DNA of 15,093 nt from an uncultured Clostridia bacterium (GTDB lineage: Bacteria > Bacillota > Clostridia > Oscillospirales > Acutalibacteraceae): positions 1-15,093 of the forward strand of contig CAKZZL010000040.1 of assembly GCA_937884995.1 (NCBI GenBank), in the 5' to 3' direction. The notes under the pieces were generated by a model, which was not told the origin of the DNA, did no database searches, and was given only the letters and a program-made list of their open reading frames with translations. The position numbers were made by a program, and so were the translations under genes. Positions 5,488-13,332 of this stretch are shown here, in pieces (positions within the stretch are counted from its first letter, which is position 1; each line of letters opens with the position of its first letter).

Positions 5488-6498
5488 ATTCCTTATTTCA
5501 GAGGGCTTGATTATACCCTTCTCAGTAACAAATGCGGTAATAAATTTATGATCTGTGACATCAAATGCATAATTTAGCGTTTTGACACCCTTTGCTACTA
5601 TATTTTCTTTGTAGCATATGCTTATTATCTCATCACTGTTTCGCTCTTCGATAGGTATTTGGCTGCCGTCTTTTATATCTTTGTCAAATGTTGAAAAAGG
5701 CATACATACGTAAAATGGTATATTGTACTCAGATGCAAGAATTGCAAGCACACTTGTTCCGACTTTGTTTGCTGTATCGCCATTTAATGCAACCCTGTCA
5801 CAACCTACAACTACAGCATCAACAAGTCCTTTTTTCATAACTGCCGATGCAGCATTATCGCATATAAGGGTGGTATCAACACCTGCAGTTTGTAACTCGT
5901 AGCAGGTAAGTCTGGCGCCCTGAAGCAAAGGCCTGGTTTCATCCGCATACACGGATATATTATGTCCTTTTTCTTTTGCAATGTATATAGGTGCCAGTGC
6001 TGTTCCGTACTTGACAGTTGCAAGCCTTCCGGCATTACAATGGGTTAAAACAGCATTACACTTTGATAAAAGTTTTGCTCCGTTTTCCCCTATTTGTCTG
6101 CAGATTTGTATATCTTCCTCTATCATTTGAAGAGCCAGATTTTTGAGATCCCTTTGTATATCATCACTGTTTTCTGCCGTATTTTTGCATTTTTTAATTG
6201 CCCAGGCAAGATTAACTGCGGTAGGTCTGCAGCTTATAAACCTGTCAGCATAATCAAAAAACTGTTTTTTAAGATCCTTGTCATTAGTTTTGTTCACAAG
6301 AACAGCCAAAGATATTGCAGCAAAGACTCCGATTGCGGGAGCTCCTCTTACTCTTAAGTTTTTTACAGCTTCATACATTTCATCAAAATCATCGGTGAAA
6401 ACTTCAATATACTTTGCAGGAAGCTGAGTTTGATCCACAAAGACTGCTTTATTGTTAACAGTGTCATATCCGATTGTTTCCATATCCAAGAATGGCAT
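5473..6498 (-). CDS. mtnA: S-methyl-5-thioribose-1-phosphate isomerase (or 5-deoxyribose-1-P isomerase)
   Basis: It isomerises the aldose-1-phosphate 5-methylthioribose-1-P to the ketose 5-methylthioribulose-1-P; some members also act on 5-deoxyribose-1-P. It is an eIF2B-alpha-like fold of 341 residues, normal length. RGAPAIGV (51-58) binds phosphate. The catalytic cysteine lies in THCNAGRLATVKYGT (152-166, Cys154) and the catalytic aspartate in GCDRVALNGDTANKVGT (232-248, Asp234). YADETRP (184-190) and CDNAASAVM (213-221) are further family blocks. The ATG overlaps the TGA of the phosphorylase gene by one base (TGATG), with AGGTGA 6 nt upstream, so translation is coupled. Its substrate is supplied by the two genes before it. 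No mtnK kinase or downstream aldolase lies in the window. Confidence 0.94.
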   Translation of the reverse strand: MPFLDMETIGYDTVNNKAVFVDQTQLPAKYIEVFTDDFDEMYEAVKNLRVRGAPAIGVFAAISLAVLVNKTNDKDLKKQFFDYADRFISCRPTAVNLAWAIKKCKNTAENSDDIQRDLKNLALQMIEEDIQICRQIGENGAKLLSKCNAVLTHCNAGRLATVKYGTALAPIYIAKEKGHNISVYADETRPLLQGARLTCYELQTAGVDTTLICDNAASAVMKKGLVDAVVVGCDRVALNGDTANKVGTSVLAILASEYNIPFYVCMPFSTFDKDIKDGSQIPIEERNSDEIISICYKENIVAKGVKTLNYAFDVTDHKFITAFVTEKGIIKPSEIRNYCKN

Positions 6499-7301
6499 CA
6501 GATTTCACCTACTATACGGAATATAAGTTTCTGAAGAGTTGAAGCAACTTTCTGACCTGCAATTATTACTTCTTCTTCACTGAGTCTTTCTTTTGTCATT
6601 CCTGCCGCTTTATTTGCTATATTAGAAAATCCGAGTACTTTCATACCGCAATGGTTTGCTGCGATAACCTCCTGTACTGTGGACATTCCAACCGCATCGG
6701 CACCGAGAGAACGAAAGGCATGTATTTCTGCAGGTGTTTCATATGACGGTCCGCTAAGTCCCATATATATGCCATGCTGAAGCTTTATATTCATTTCATC
6801 AGCTATCTTGTCAGCTATCTCTATATATTCCGGAGCATAAGCATAAGTCATATCGGGAAATCTGGGTCCGAAAGTCAGATCGTTTTTTCCGATAAGGCAA
6901 TTAACTCCGGTGAAATTGATATGATCGCATATAAGCATGATATCGCCGACCATATAATCTTCATTTATGCCTCCGGCTGCATTAGTGACTATAAGGCTGT
7001 TCACACCTAAAAGTTTCATAACACGTATAGGCATAACCACTTCATTTAAGGAATAGCCTTCATAGTAGTGAATTCTGCCTTGCATAGCTATCAGCTTTTT
7101 CCCGTTAAGAATACCGGCAACAAACCGGCCTACATGTCCCGGGGCCGTTGATACCGGGAATCCCGTAATATCTTTGTAATCTATATACACAGGATTTTCA
7201 ATCTTATCGCATAATTCTCCGAGCCCACTGCCGCATATTATGCCTATCTCAAAGCCATCTCCTGCAATTGATTTAACGTATTCCGCTGCCTTTTTAATCA
7301 T
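6498..7301 (-). CDS. punA: Class II purine nucleoside phosphorylase (MTI/inosine-type, MTAP superfamily)
   Basis: This trimeric PNP/MTAP-type enzyme cleaves a purine nucleoside with phosphate to free base and ribose-1-phosphate. It has 267 residues from the ATG at 7301. Phosphate-site motifs are GSGLG (24-28), GHVGRF (55-60) and MQGRIHYYEGY (73-83). TNAAGGIN is at 106-113, and GPSYETPAE (184-192) carries the base-contacting Glu188. The residue equivalent to human PNP Asn243 is Asn230 (IANKAAG). Asparagine here is typical of 6-oxopurine enzymes; true MTA phosphorylases have Asp. This favours hypoxanthine nucleosides, as expected behind a deaminase. The start is set by GAGGTG (7309-7314), 7 nt upstream. 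An ATG at 7307 is too close to that site, and an upstream in-frame start at 7334 lies inside the deaminase gene. It overlaps the deaminase gene by 8 bp. Confidence 0.88.
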   Translation of the reverse strand: MIKKAAEYVKSIAGDGFEIGIICGSGLGELCDKIENPVYIDYKDITGFPVSTAPGHVGRFVAGILNGKKLIAMQGRIHYYEGYSLNEVVMPIRVMKLLGVNSLIVTNAAGGINEDYMVGDIMLICDHINFTGVNCLIGKNDLTFGPRFPDMTYAYAPEYIEIADKIADEMNIKLQHGIYMGLSGPSYETPAEIHAFRSLGADAVGMSTVQEVIAANHCGMKVLGFSNIANKAAGMTKERLSEEEVIIAGQKVASTLQKLIFRIVGEI

Positions 7302-8592
7302 CGGCATGCACCTCGCTGTCAACTTCCTTAACAATTCTGTTTGTCTCAGCCTTTATTTTTTCGATGTCTATTGTCGTGAATTCGCCGTCTTTATATAAGA
7401 CATTGCCATCAACCATGGTAAGCACAACATCAGATCTTTCTGCTGAGTATACCAGATTATTGATAACGTTATATTCCGGACACATATGTTCATTGTCAAG
7501 ATTGATTACAGTTATATCCGCTTTATAGCCTTCCTTTATTAGGCCGGTGTCAAATCTGCCCTGAGCTATGGCACCGTTTTGTGTTGCCATTTTAAGCACT
7601 TGCTTGGGAGATATTATCTCTGCTTTCCTCTGTATACCTTTTTGCAATATTGATGCAGTAAACATCTCACGCATCATATCAAGTTTGTTATTGCTGGCTG
7701 AAGAATCCGTGCCTATTGCCACGTTAACTCCCCTGTTTAAGAGCTTATATACATCACAAACACCGCTGCCAAGTTTCAGATTACTGATAGGATTATGTGC
7801 GACAGAAACATTCTTTTCCTTCAAAATGTCTACATCACTGTCTTCTATCCATACACAATGAGCAAGAAGTGTAGCTGCATCAAAAATATGGGCATCATAA
7901 AAGATTCTTACGGGTGTTATTCCATACCTTTCTTTGCAGGCATCATGCTCCGATTTGGTCTCAGATGCATGAATATGGACGATATTATCTCGGTTTCGCA
8001 CATATTCTCCGAAGCTTTCAATAACTTCTTTTTTGTTTGTATATTCTGCGTGCAGGCTAAAATCTATTTTTATTCTGCCGTTTTCGCTGTTATGATACTT
8101 TTCAACAGCATATATAGCTTCCTTCACTCTCGAGTTGTTTTCAAAATTGTCATCTCCGAATGAAGTTATGCATCTTGAGTAGTTTGTCTTTGCCTTTGCA
8201 TCCTTAACAGCTCTCATAACGCCGTCAGTAAAGAAATACATATCCGAAAATGATGTTGTGCCGCCGCTGAGCATCTCTGCAATTGAAAGAGATGTTCCAT
8301 AGTATGCCCTGTCACAATCGAGTTTATCTTCAAAAGGAAATACTTTTTCGTTAAGCCACTTGTCCAAAGGCAGTTCTTCTGCATAGCCACGAAGTAAGGC
8401 CATCGGTGAATGTGTATGTGCATTTACAAAACCCGGCAAAAGGACTTTTGACTGTCCGTCATATTCCTGCCCGAAGTCTTCAGAAGGCATTTTTCTCCCT
8501 ATATATGCAATTTTATCGTTTCTTGTCCCGATATACATATCCGGGATATATTCAAAATTTTCATCAATTAAGCCTATTTTTTTAAAGAGCAT
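7294..8592 (-). CDS. mtaD: 5-methylthioadenosine/S-adenosylhomocysteine/5'-deoxyadenosine deaminase
   Basis: This amidohydrolase of the TRZ/ATZ type hydrolyses the 6-amino group of MTA, SAH or 5'-deoxyadenosine to the inosine analogue plus ammonia. It has 432 residues, normal length. Metal and active-site residues are all visible: GFVNAHTHSPMALLRG (54-69, His59 and His61), HAE (181-183), HIHASETKSE (207-216, His208 and Glu211), LLAHCVWI (242-249), AHNPISNLKLGSG (265-277) and GTDSSASNN (294-302, Asp296). A small N-terminal beta domain (1-50) and C-terminal strands (350-400) complete the composite fold. The ATG at 8592 follows GAGGAGA. The overlapping phosphorylase and isomerase genes argue that MTA or 5'-deoxyadenosine, rather than SAH, is the main substrate; guanine or chlorohydrolase-type activity is less likely. 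Confidence 0.92.
   Translation of the reverse strand: MLFKKIGLIDENFEYIPDMYIGTRNDKIAYIGRKMPSEDFGQEYDGQSKVLLPGFVNAHTHSPMALLRGYAEELPLDKWLNEKVFPFEDKLDCDRAYYGTSLSIAEMLSGGTTSFSDMYFFTDGVMRAVKDAKAKTNYSRCITSFGDDNFENNSRVKEAIYAVEKYHNSENGRIKIDFSLHAEYTNKKEVIESFGEYVRNRDNIVHIHASETKSEHDACKERYGITPVRIFYDAHIFDAATLLAHCVWIEDSDVDILKEKNVSVAHNPISNLKLGSGVCDVYKLLNRGVNVAIGTDSSASNNKLDMMREMFTASILQKGIQRKAEIISPKQVLKMATQNGAIAQGRFDTGLIKEGYKADITVINLDNEHMCPEYNVINNLVYSAERSDVVLTMVDGNVLYKDGEFTTIDIEKIKAETNRIVKEVDSEVHADD
7309..7314 (-). promoter_or_regulatory. Ribosome binding site deciding the phosphorylase start
   Basis: GAGGTG on the minus strand lies 7 nt before the ATG at 7301 and only 1 nt before the ATG at 7307. It therefore selects the start at 7301. 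It is inside the last codons of the deaminase gene, consistent with coupled translation. Confidence 0.75.
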
Positions 8593-8634
8593 ATCTGTCT
8601 CTCCTCTATGCAGATTTATATTGGTTCAAGTCAA

Positions 8635-9228
8635 TCAGTCTAATATGATTTCCTCTATTGTGATGTCATTGAAAGGTTTATTTGTGAAAGGATCTGCCTC
8701 AGCAGCCGCTATTTTGTCCACAACATCCATTCCTTCATAAACCTGTCCGAAAACTGTATGTTTGAAATCAAGCCATGGTGTGCCGCCCATCTGTTCATAG
8801 GCATCCACAAATTCATTGGGGAAGAACTTTTCGTCAATTTCTCTCATTTGTTCCAGCAAGTCATTGGATACAAGTTTTGCCTGTACTATAAAGAACTGGC
8901 TGCCGTTTGTATTGGGTCCTGCATTTGCCATGCAAAGAGCACCTCTCAAGTTGTGAAGAGCCGGTGTGAACTCATCTTCAAATGAATCGCCCCAGATACT
9001 CTCTCCTCCTGTTCCGTTTCCAAGAGGGTCTCCTCCCTGAATCATAAAGTCGTTGATTACTCTATGGAAGATGATACCGTCATAGTATCTGTTTTTTGCA
9101 TGTGTAGTGAAATTTTCAACTGCTTTGGGAGCATATTGCGGGAAAAATTTTACCTTTATATCTCCCATACTTGTCTTAATTGTGGCCGTAATATCATCCT
9201 GGCTCGGATTTTTTAATTGTTCTAGCAT
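8635..9228 (-). CDS. Cyclophilin-type peptidyl-prolyl cis-trans isomerase
   Basis: It catalyses cis-trans isomerisation of Xaa-Pro bonds and assists protein folding. The 197-residue protein has no signal peptide or lipobox, so it should be cytoplasmic. Catalytic and ligand-binding residues are conserved: FHRV (54-57, Arg56), FMIQGGDP (61-68), MANAGPNTNGSQFFIV (100-115), Trp152 in TPWLDFKH, and HTVFGQV (157-163). A polar insert at about 118-149 separates the NGSQFF block from the Trp block and is longer than in the smallest bacterial cyclophilins. The ATG at 9228 follows AGAGGAAAG. It lies 14 bp after the permease gene and 42 bp before the deaminase gene, so it is within the same presumed operon, though no functional link to either side is obvious. 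Confidence 0.94.
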   Translation of the reverse strand: MLEQLKNPSQDDITATIKTSMGDIKVKFFPQYAPKAVENFTTHAKNRYYDGIIFHRVINDFMIQGGDPLGNGTGGESIWGDSFEDEFTPALHNLRGALCMANAGPNTNGSQFFIVQAKLVSNDLLEQMREIDEKFFPNEFVDAYEQMGGTPWLDFKHTVFGQVYEGMDVVDKIAAAEADPFTNKPFNDITIEEIILD

Positions 9229-9242
9229 AACTTTCCTCTTTC

Positions 9243-12200
9243 TTATTCAACACTCTTGAGTGATTCTATCATATCTATCTTTTTAAGTTTGAAATACATA
9301 ACTGCATTTACAAGCAATGAAAATACTATTGTTATCGCTGCGCTGATGATAATGCTGCGCGGTTCGAGCATCTTACTGAACATATATACATCGGTTTCAA
9401 CGGTTTTCATTACATATCTGTGAAGGAGTATGCCCAGAGCAATACCCAAAGCTGTACCGAAAATTGTAAGCAAGGTCGTTTCTCTGTAAACATATTTTGA
9501 AAGTTCGCCGTCATAGAAACCCAGAAGCTTGATGGTGGCAAGTTCCCTTCTTCTTTCTGTGATATTGATGTTGTTCAGATTGTAGAGCACGACAAAGGCA
9601 AGCAATGCCGCAGAGAATATCATAATTATGACAATGAATGTAAGTCTCTGAGTCACGCTCTTCATACTGCTTAAGCTATCCTCATTCATGGTAACGGCAT
9701 TTACACCGTCAATCTTGAGCAGTCTCTCCGAAAGGTCTTTTGTATCTGCAGCTTTAGCTGTCTTTATAAAGACAATGTTCTGATCTGCAGCAGTAGCATA
9801 TAAACTTTGATAAAGACCCGGTGTCATATATACATAATTGAATATGTAATTCTCTGTTATGCCTGAAACTGTGACTTCCTTTGTATATGCATCCGACTCA
9901 CTGCCTCGTATATATATCGTATCTCCTGTTGATACATTAAGAACCTCTGCATACTTTTCAGTGATGATTACTCCTGAATCATTAAGTTCAAGGCCGTCGC
10001 TGAGATTGATATATTCCGGGAAACTGTCTGTGTTTATCGGAACTATGAGATATGCATTTTTTTCATTATCTATTTTAGCCTTGTCGTTTGTTGCATATAT
10101 CATTGTACGGTTTGCCTGAAGGTTTTCCTTAATATCCTTGATATCCGCCATATCGGTGATAAGGGCGCGTCTGGCAGCTCTGGACATTGTGCCGTCAACA
10201 CTGACTATGCCGTCGAACTGGAATACAGTTCCGTATTGCAATTCTGCCATTGAGGACACAGAGTCTCTGATACCGAATCCAACCAAAAGCAAGGCCATAC
10301 ATCCACCGACTCCGAAGAGTGTCATAAAGAATCTTCTCTTGTATCTCATAAGGTTACGCCATGTAGCTTTTTGTGAGAAATTCAGCCTTATCCATATAAA
10401 CTTAAATCTTTCAAGTAAGACTCTCTTGCCGGAACGAGGTGATTCAGGTCTCATGAGACTTGCGGGGCTGCTCTTAAGCACTCTTCCGGATGCAGCAAAT
10501 GCGGCGATGCATGTACAAAGCACTGCCATTGCTGCAGCTATAACCCCATAGAAAAGATTTATGCTTATGACCATTTCCGTCAAATTGTAATATGACATAG
10601 TATATGCGCGAATAATAAGCTGAGGTATGGTATATTCGCCTGCTGCTACTCCTATGATGCTGCCTATTGCACTTGCCAAGAATGCATAAAGAATATATTT
10701 GCTCATTATGGCGGCTTTACTATATCCAAGTGCCTTAATTGTTCCGATTTGAGTTCTCTCCTCCTCAACCATTCTTGTCATGGTTGTGAGTGAAACAAGT
10801 GCGGCAACCAGGAAGAATATAAGTGGGAAAACAGTACCAAGCGCTGCAATGCTGTCCGCATCGGATGCAAAACTGCGGTAAGAGTCAATTGTTGTTCTGT
10901 CAAGGATATACCAATCAGGTATCTGCATCTCATTTATGAGTTTCTGAGTTTCCTCCAGCTTGTTTAATGCATCTTCAAGTTCATCGAGCGCATCCTGCTT
11001 GGCGGTTTCATATTGTTCTTTTCCGGCAGCAAGCTCTGTTTCCGCATCGCTTATCTGCTTTTCTGTTTGAGATATTATCTCTGCATTATTAGCAAGCTGA
11101 GTTTCAACTTCTGCAATCAAAGCCTCATTACTTGCTATCTCTTTTTCGCCTGTTTCTATCTGCTCTTTATATTTATTAACTTGCTGCTGAAGGGTATCAA
11201 CAAGTGTTTTTGCTGCCTGATATACGAAGGCTGCGTTCTGTTTATCTTCATCTGAGGCATCGGGATCCTGCATGATATCCTGCAGCTGTATATATGCCTT
11301 GTCCATTTCCGGTTTTGCGGCATTCAGCCTTTGTTCAAGTCCGGAAATAATAGACTTTGTTTGCTGAAGTTCGTCTTTTGCCTTCTGGATTTCTTCTTTT
11401 CTCTTCGGGAGTTCGGTCTCCGCATTTTCCAGTATTGCTTTTTTTTCTTCGTATGTTGCTCTGCTGACATCTATGAGTTCTTCATTTTGGACCAGTTCCT
11501 CATATGCTTTTGCAAGCTCATCCTCTGCTGTCAGTTTTGCCGCTGTATATTCATTCTGAGCCTTTGTCAGAAGATCGGTTGATTGTGATTTTACTTCGGA
11601 ATAGCGTATGTCGCATCTGTTCTCTGATATTTTTTCAATTTCTTTTACTACTTTATCTACTTTTTCCGCATATTCTTTGGAGAAGCAATTAAGTTCTCTT
11701 GCCCCTTCCACCGTAATATACATAACTGAAAAGATATCTGTAACGAATGCCTCTCTCGGTATTACAACATAACCATCCACCGTCCCGTCACCGACAGTTG
11801 CGGTCCCCATATCGCCATTCAGGTAATATGCCGAACTGCATGTTCCGACAATTGTATATGTTTCTGATGCAAGTGTATCAAAGACAGAAGCTGATGTTCC
11901 TGTTGTCAATGTCATATAGTCTCCGACTTTAAGACCGGATGCATCAAGGAATTCTTCACTTACAAGAACTTCATTGTATTTTTCCGGAAATCTGCCGGAG
12001 ATCAGTTTTATTATATTTATATCCTTTGGCATAGACCAGACTTTGGTAACTACCTCAGATTGGTTTACAAGACACAGAAAATCATTGGAGTATGCGCCTT
12101 CGACACCGGATACTCCTTCAAGTTTGGATACAGCATCAATATCGGAGTCTGAAATGCCCATAGTGCCGATAACTCTGATATCCATCATATTTTGTTTGTC

Positions 12201-12356
12201 ATATTGCTTATCTACGGATTTTTCCATCGCGGGACTAGCGGAACGTATTCCGGAGAAAAAAGCAACTCCCAGGACTACAATCAGCAGGATTGAGATAAAG
12301 CGACTGAAGTTATTCTTAATCTCCCTGCCGAAATCTTTTCTCATGGATTTTTTCAT
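9243..12356 (-). CDS. FtsX/MacB-type ABC transporter permease with long extracellular coiled coil
   Basis: This large 1037-residue permease is of the type VII (FtsX/MacB-like) ABC class, which usually drives mechanical work or extrusion outside the membrane rather than pore transport. One helix at about 20-37 is followed by an extracellular region in which residues about 255-475 form a long coiled coil rich in Glu, Lys, Gln and Ala heptads. Helices lie at about 503-526, 553-575 and 597-622. A second half has a helix at about 677-695, a second extracellular domain (700-900), and helices at about 903-926, 961-978 and 1000-1022. Both halves carry the FtsX coupling motif: EEERTQIGTIKALGYSKAAI (531-550) and ERRRELATIKLLGFYDGEL (934-952). 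AAGGAA precedes the ATG, overlapping the ATPase stop region (9-bp gap). The cargo is unknown; antimicrobial-peptide defence, lipid or wall-linked roles are all possible. Confidence 0.9.
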   Translation of the reverse strand: MKKSMRKDFGREIKNNFSRFISILLIVVLGVAFFSGIRSASPAMEKSVDKQYDKQNMMDIRVIGTMGISDSDIDAVSKLEGVSGVEGAYSNDFLCLVNQSEVVTKVWSMPKDINIIKLISGRFPEKYNEVLVSEEFLDASGLKVGDYMTLTTGTSASVFDTLASETYTIVGTCSSAYYLNGDMGTATVGDGTVDGYVVIPREAFVTDIFSVMYITVEGARELNCFSKEYAEKVDKVVKEIEKISENRCDIRYSEVKSQSTDLLTKAQNEYTAAKLTAEDELAKAYEELVQNEELIDVSRATYEEKKAILENAETELPKRKEEIQKAKDELQQTKSIISGLEQRLNAAKPEMDKAYIQLQDIMQDPDASDEDKQNAAFVYQAAKTLVDTLQQQVNKYKEQIETGEKEIASNEALIAEVETQLANNAEIISQTEKQISDAETELAAGKEQYETAKQDALDELEDALNKLEETQKLINEMQIPDWYILDRTTIDSYRSFASDADSIAALGTVFPLIFFLVAALVSLTTMTRMVEEERTQIGTIKALGYSKAAIMSKYILYAFLASAIGSIIGVAAGEYTIPQLIIRAYTMSYYNLTEMVISINLFYGVIAAAMAVLCTCIAAFAASGRVLKSSPASLMRPESPRSGKRVLLERFKFIWIRLNFSQKATWRNLMRYKRRFFMTLFGVGGCMALLLVGFGIRDSVSSMAELQYGTVFQFDGIVSVDGTMSRAARRALITDMADIKDIKENLQANRTMIYATNDKAKIDNEKNAYLIVPINTDSFPEYINLSDGLELNDSGVIITEKYAEVLNVSTGDTIYIRGSESDAYTKEVTVSGITENYIFNYVYMTPGLYQSLYATAADQNIVFIKTAKAADTKDLSERLLKIDGVNAVTMNEDSLSSMKSVTQRLTFIVIIMIFSAALLAFVVLYNLNNINITERRRELATIKLLGFYDGELSKYVYRETTLLTIFGTALGIALGILLHRYVMKTVETDVYMFSKMLEPRSIIISAAITIVFSLLVNAVMYFKLKKIDMIESLKSVE

Positions 12357-12365
12357 ATATATTCC

Positions 12366-13067
12366 TTACCACTCAATCTGATCGACAGGTGTCGGAGATT
12401 CGTTAAGAAGAATCTTGTCAACCTTACCGTTCTTTATTTTGATGATTTTGTCAGCCATAGGAGTAAGTGCAGAGTTATGAGTAATGACAATAATGGTCAT
12501 TCCCTTTTCCCTGCATGTATCCTGAAGCAGTTTCAAAATGGATTTGCCTGTTATATAGTCAAGAGCACCCGTTGGCTCATCGCAAAGCAGAAGTTTTGGA
12601 TTTTTTGCGAGTGCCCTCGCAATTGCAACTCTTTGCTGCTCACCGCCGGAAAGCTGTGAGGGAAAATTATCCAGTCTGTTACCCAGTCCGACTTCTTTGA
12701 GTATTTCTTCTGCGTCAATCGGATTTTTTGATATCTGCGATGTCATCTGAACATTCTCAAGTGCAGTAAGATTCTGGATTAGGTTATAGAACTGGAAAAC
12801 AAAACCTACCTCGTCCCTGCGATATTTGGTAAGTTCTCTGTCTTTGTATTTTGATATATCTTTTTCATCAATTATTATGCTGCCGTTAGTTGGCTTATCC
12901 ATACCGCCGAGAAGGTTGAGTATTGTTGTTTTACCGGCACCTGAAGGTCCCTCAATTATGACAAATTCTCCCTTTTCGACAGGAAAGCCCACGGAATCTG
13001 CTGCTTTAATTTCAACTTCACCCATCTTATATACTTTTGATACATCTCTCAGTTCTATAAATGACAT
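12366..13067 (-). CDS. ABC transporter ATP-binding protein (LolD/MacB/YknY type)
   Basis: This is the nucleotide-binding subunit partnering the FtsX-type permease encoded immediately downstream. It has 233 residues. Walker A GPSGAGKT is at 40-47, the Q-loop FQFYNL at 91-96 (Gln92), the signature LSGGEQQR at 139-146, Walker B LLLCDEP at 159-165 followed by TGALD, and the H-loop ITHNSA with His197. The LSGGEQQRVAIARAL and EPTGALD pattern is typical of the LolD/MacB/FtsE-like subfamily. The ATG at 13067 follows AAGGAGAG with optimal spacing. It is the first gene of the leftward operon that appears to run to mtnA. Confidence 0.95.
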   Translation of the reverse strand: MSFIELRDVSKVYKMGEVEIKAADSVGFPVEKGEFVIIEGPSGAGKTTILNLLGGMDKPTNGSIIIDEKDISKYKDRELTKYRRDEVGFVFQFYNLIQNLTALENVQMTSQISKNPIDAEEILKEVGLGNRLDNFPSQLSGGEQQRVAIARALAKNPKLLLCDEPTGALDYITGKSILKLLQDTCREKGMTIIVITHNSALTPMADKIIKIKNGKVDKILLNESPTPVDQIEW

Positions 13068-13086
13068 GGATTTCTCTCCTTAATCT

Positions 13087-13196
13087 TAGTCAAAATTACA
13101 CGTATATAATGATAGCACAAATATGTATCATTTTCCACAAATTTAATTAATATTTGCAAAAAATTAACATTTTCAAAAGCCGCATAGTCAAAATTA
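13087..13196. repeat. 12-bp direct repeats TAGTCAAAATTA in the divergent intergenic region
   Basis: Identical copies lie at 13087-13098 and 13185-13196, 98 bp apart. The left copy would fall at the start of the ABC-operon transcript, downstream of the proposed -10; the right copy lies between the two divergent promoters. Both could be sites for one regulator. On the minus strand each copy contains TTGACT, so the right one could also supply a -35 box. Confidence 0.45.
13112..13140 (-). promoter_or_regulatory. Possible promoter of the ABC-to-mtnA operon
   Basis: On the minus strand TTGTGG (13140-13135) and TGCTAT (13117-13112) are separated by 17 bp, placing a start near 13105 and a leader of about 38 nt. 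Both boxes deviate from consensus, and the AT-rich flank offers alternatives, including TTGACT at 13191-13186. The existence of a promoter in this gap is much safer than its exact position. Confidence 0.35.
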
Positions 13197-13267
13197 ACGA
13201 AAGACAATCAAATAGAAACAGCGTTCATATGCAAATAACTAAAATTCTAATTTTTAAATTAATTCTC

Positions 13268-13296
13268 TTGAATATGAAAAGAAAATTGATTACAAT
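13268..13296 (+). promoter_or_regulatory. Sigma-A promoter of prs
   Basis: TTGAAT (13268-13273) and TACAAT (13291-13296) are separated by exactly 17 bp. Each box has one mismatch to consensus. The predicted start of transcription is near 13303, giving a leader of about 30 nt before the GGAGG ribosome site at 13321-13325. Confidence 0.75.
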
Positions 13297-13332
13297 ATTA
13301 ATGAAAATTTAATTTAATGTGGAGGATGTAAA

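Noticed and set aside
7302..7334. Upstream start for the phosphorylase at 7334 (or ATG at 7307)
   Set aside because: The extra residues lie inside the deaminase gene and are not family-like; the GAGGTG site spaces correctly only to the ATG at 7301.
7795..8163. 122-codon plus-strand frame opposite the deaminase gene
   Set aside because: It lies wholly within the conserved amidohydrolase gene, with no ribosome site or recognisable domain.
11013..11582. Cysteine/phenylalanine-rich plus-strand frames opposite the permease coiled coil
   Set aside because: Their hydrophobic look is the complement of Glu/Lys-rich heptads; no start signals and no independent support.
13068..13332. Riboswitch or attenuator in the divergent intergenic region
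   Set aside because: Leaders are only about 30-40 nt, very AT-rich, and without paired helices or a terminator; no purine, SAM or SAH riboswitch pattern was seen.
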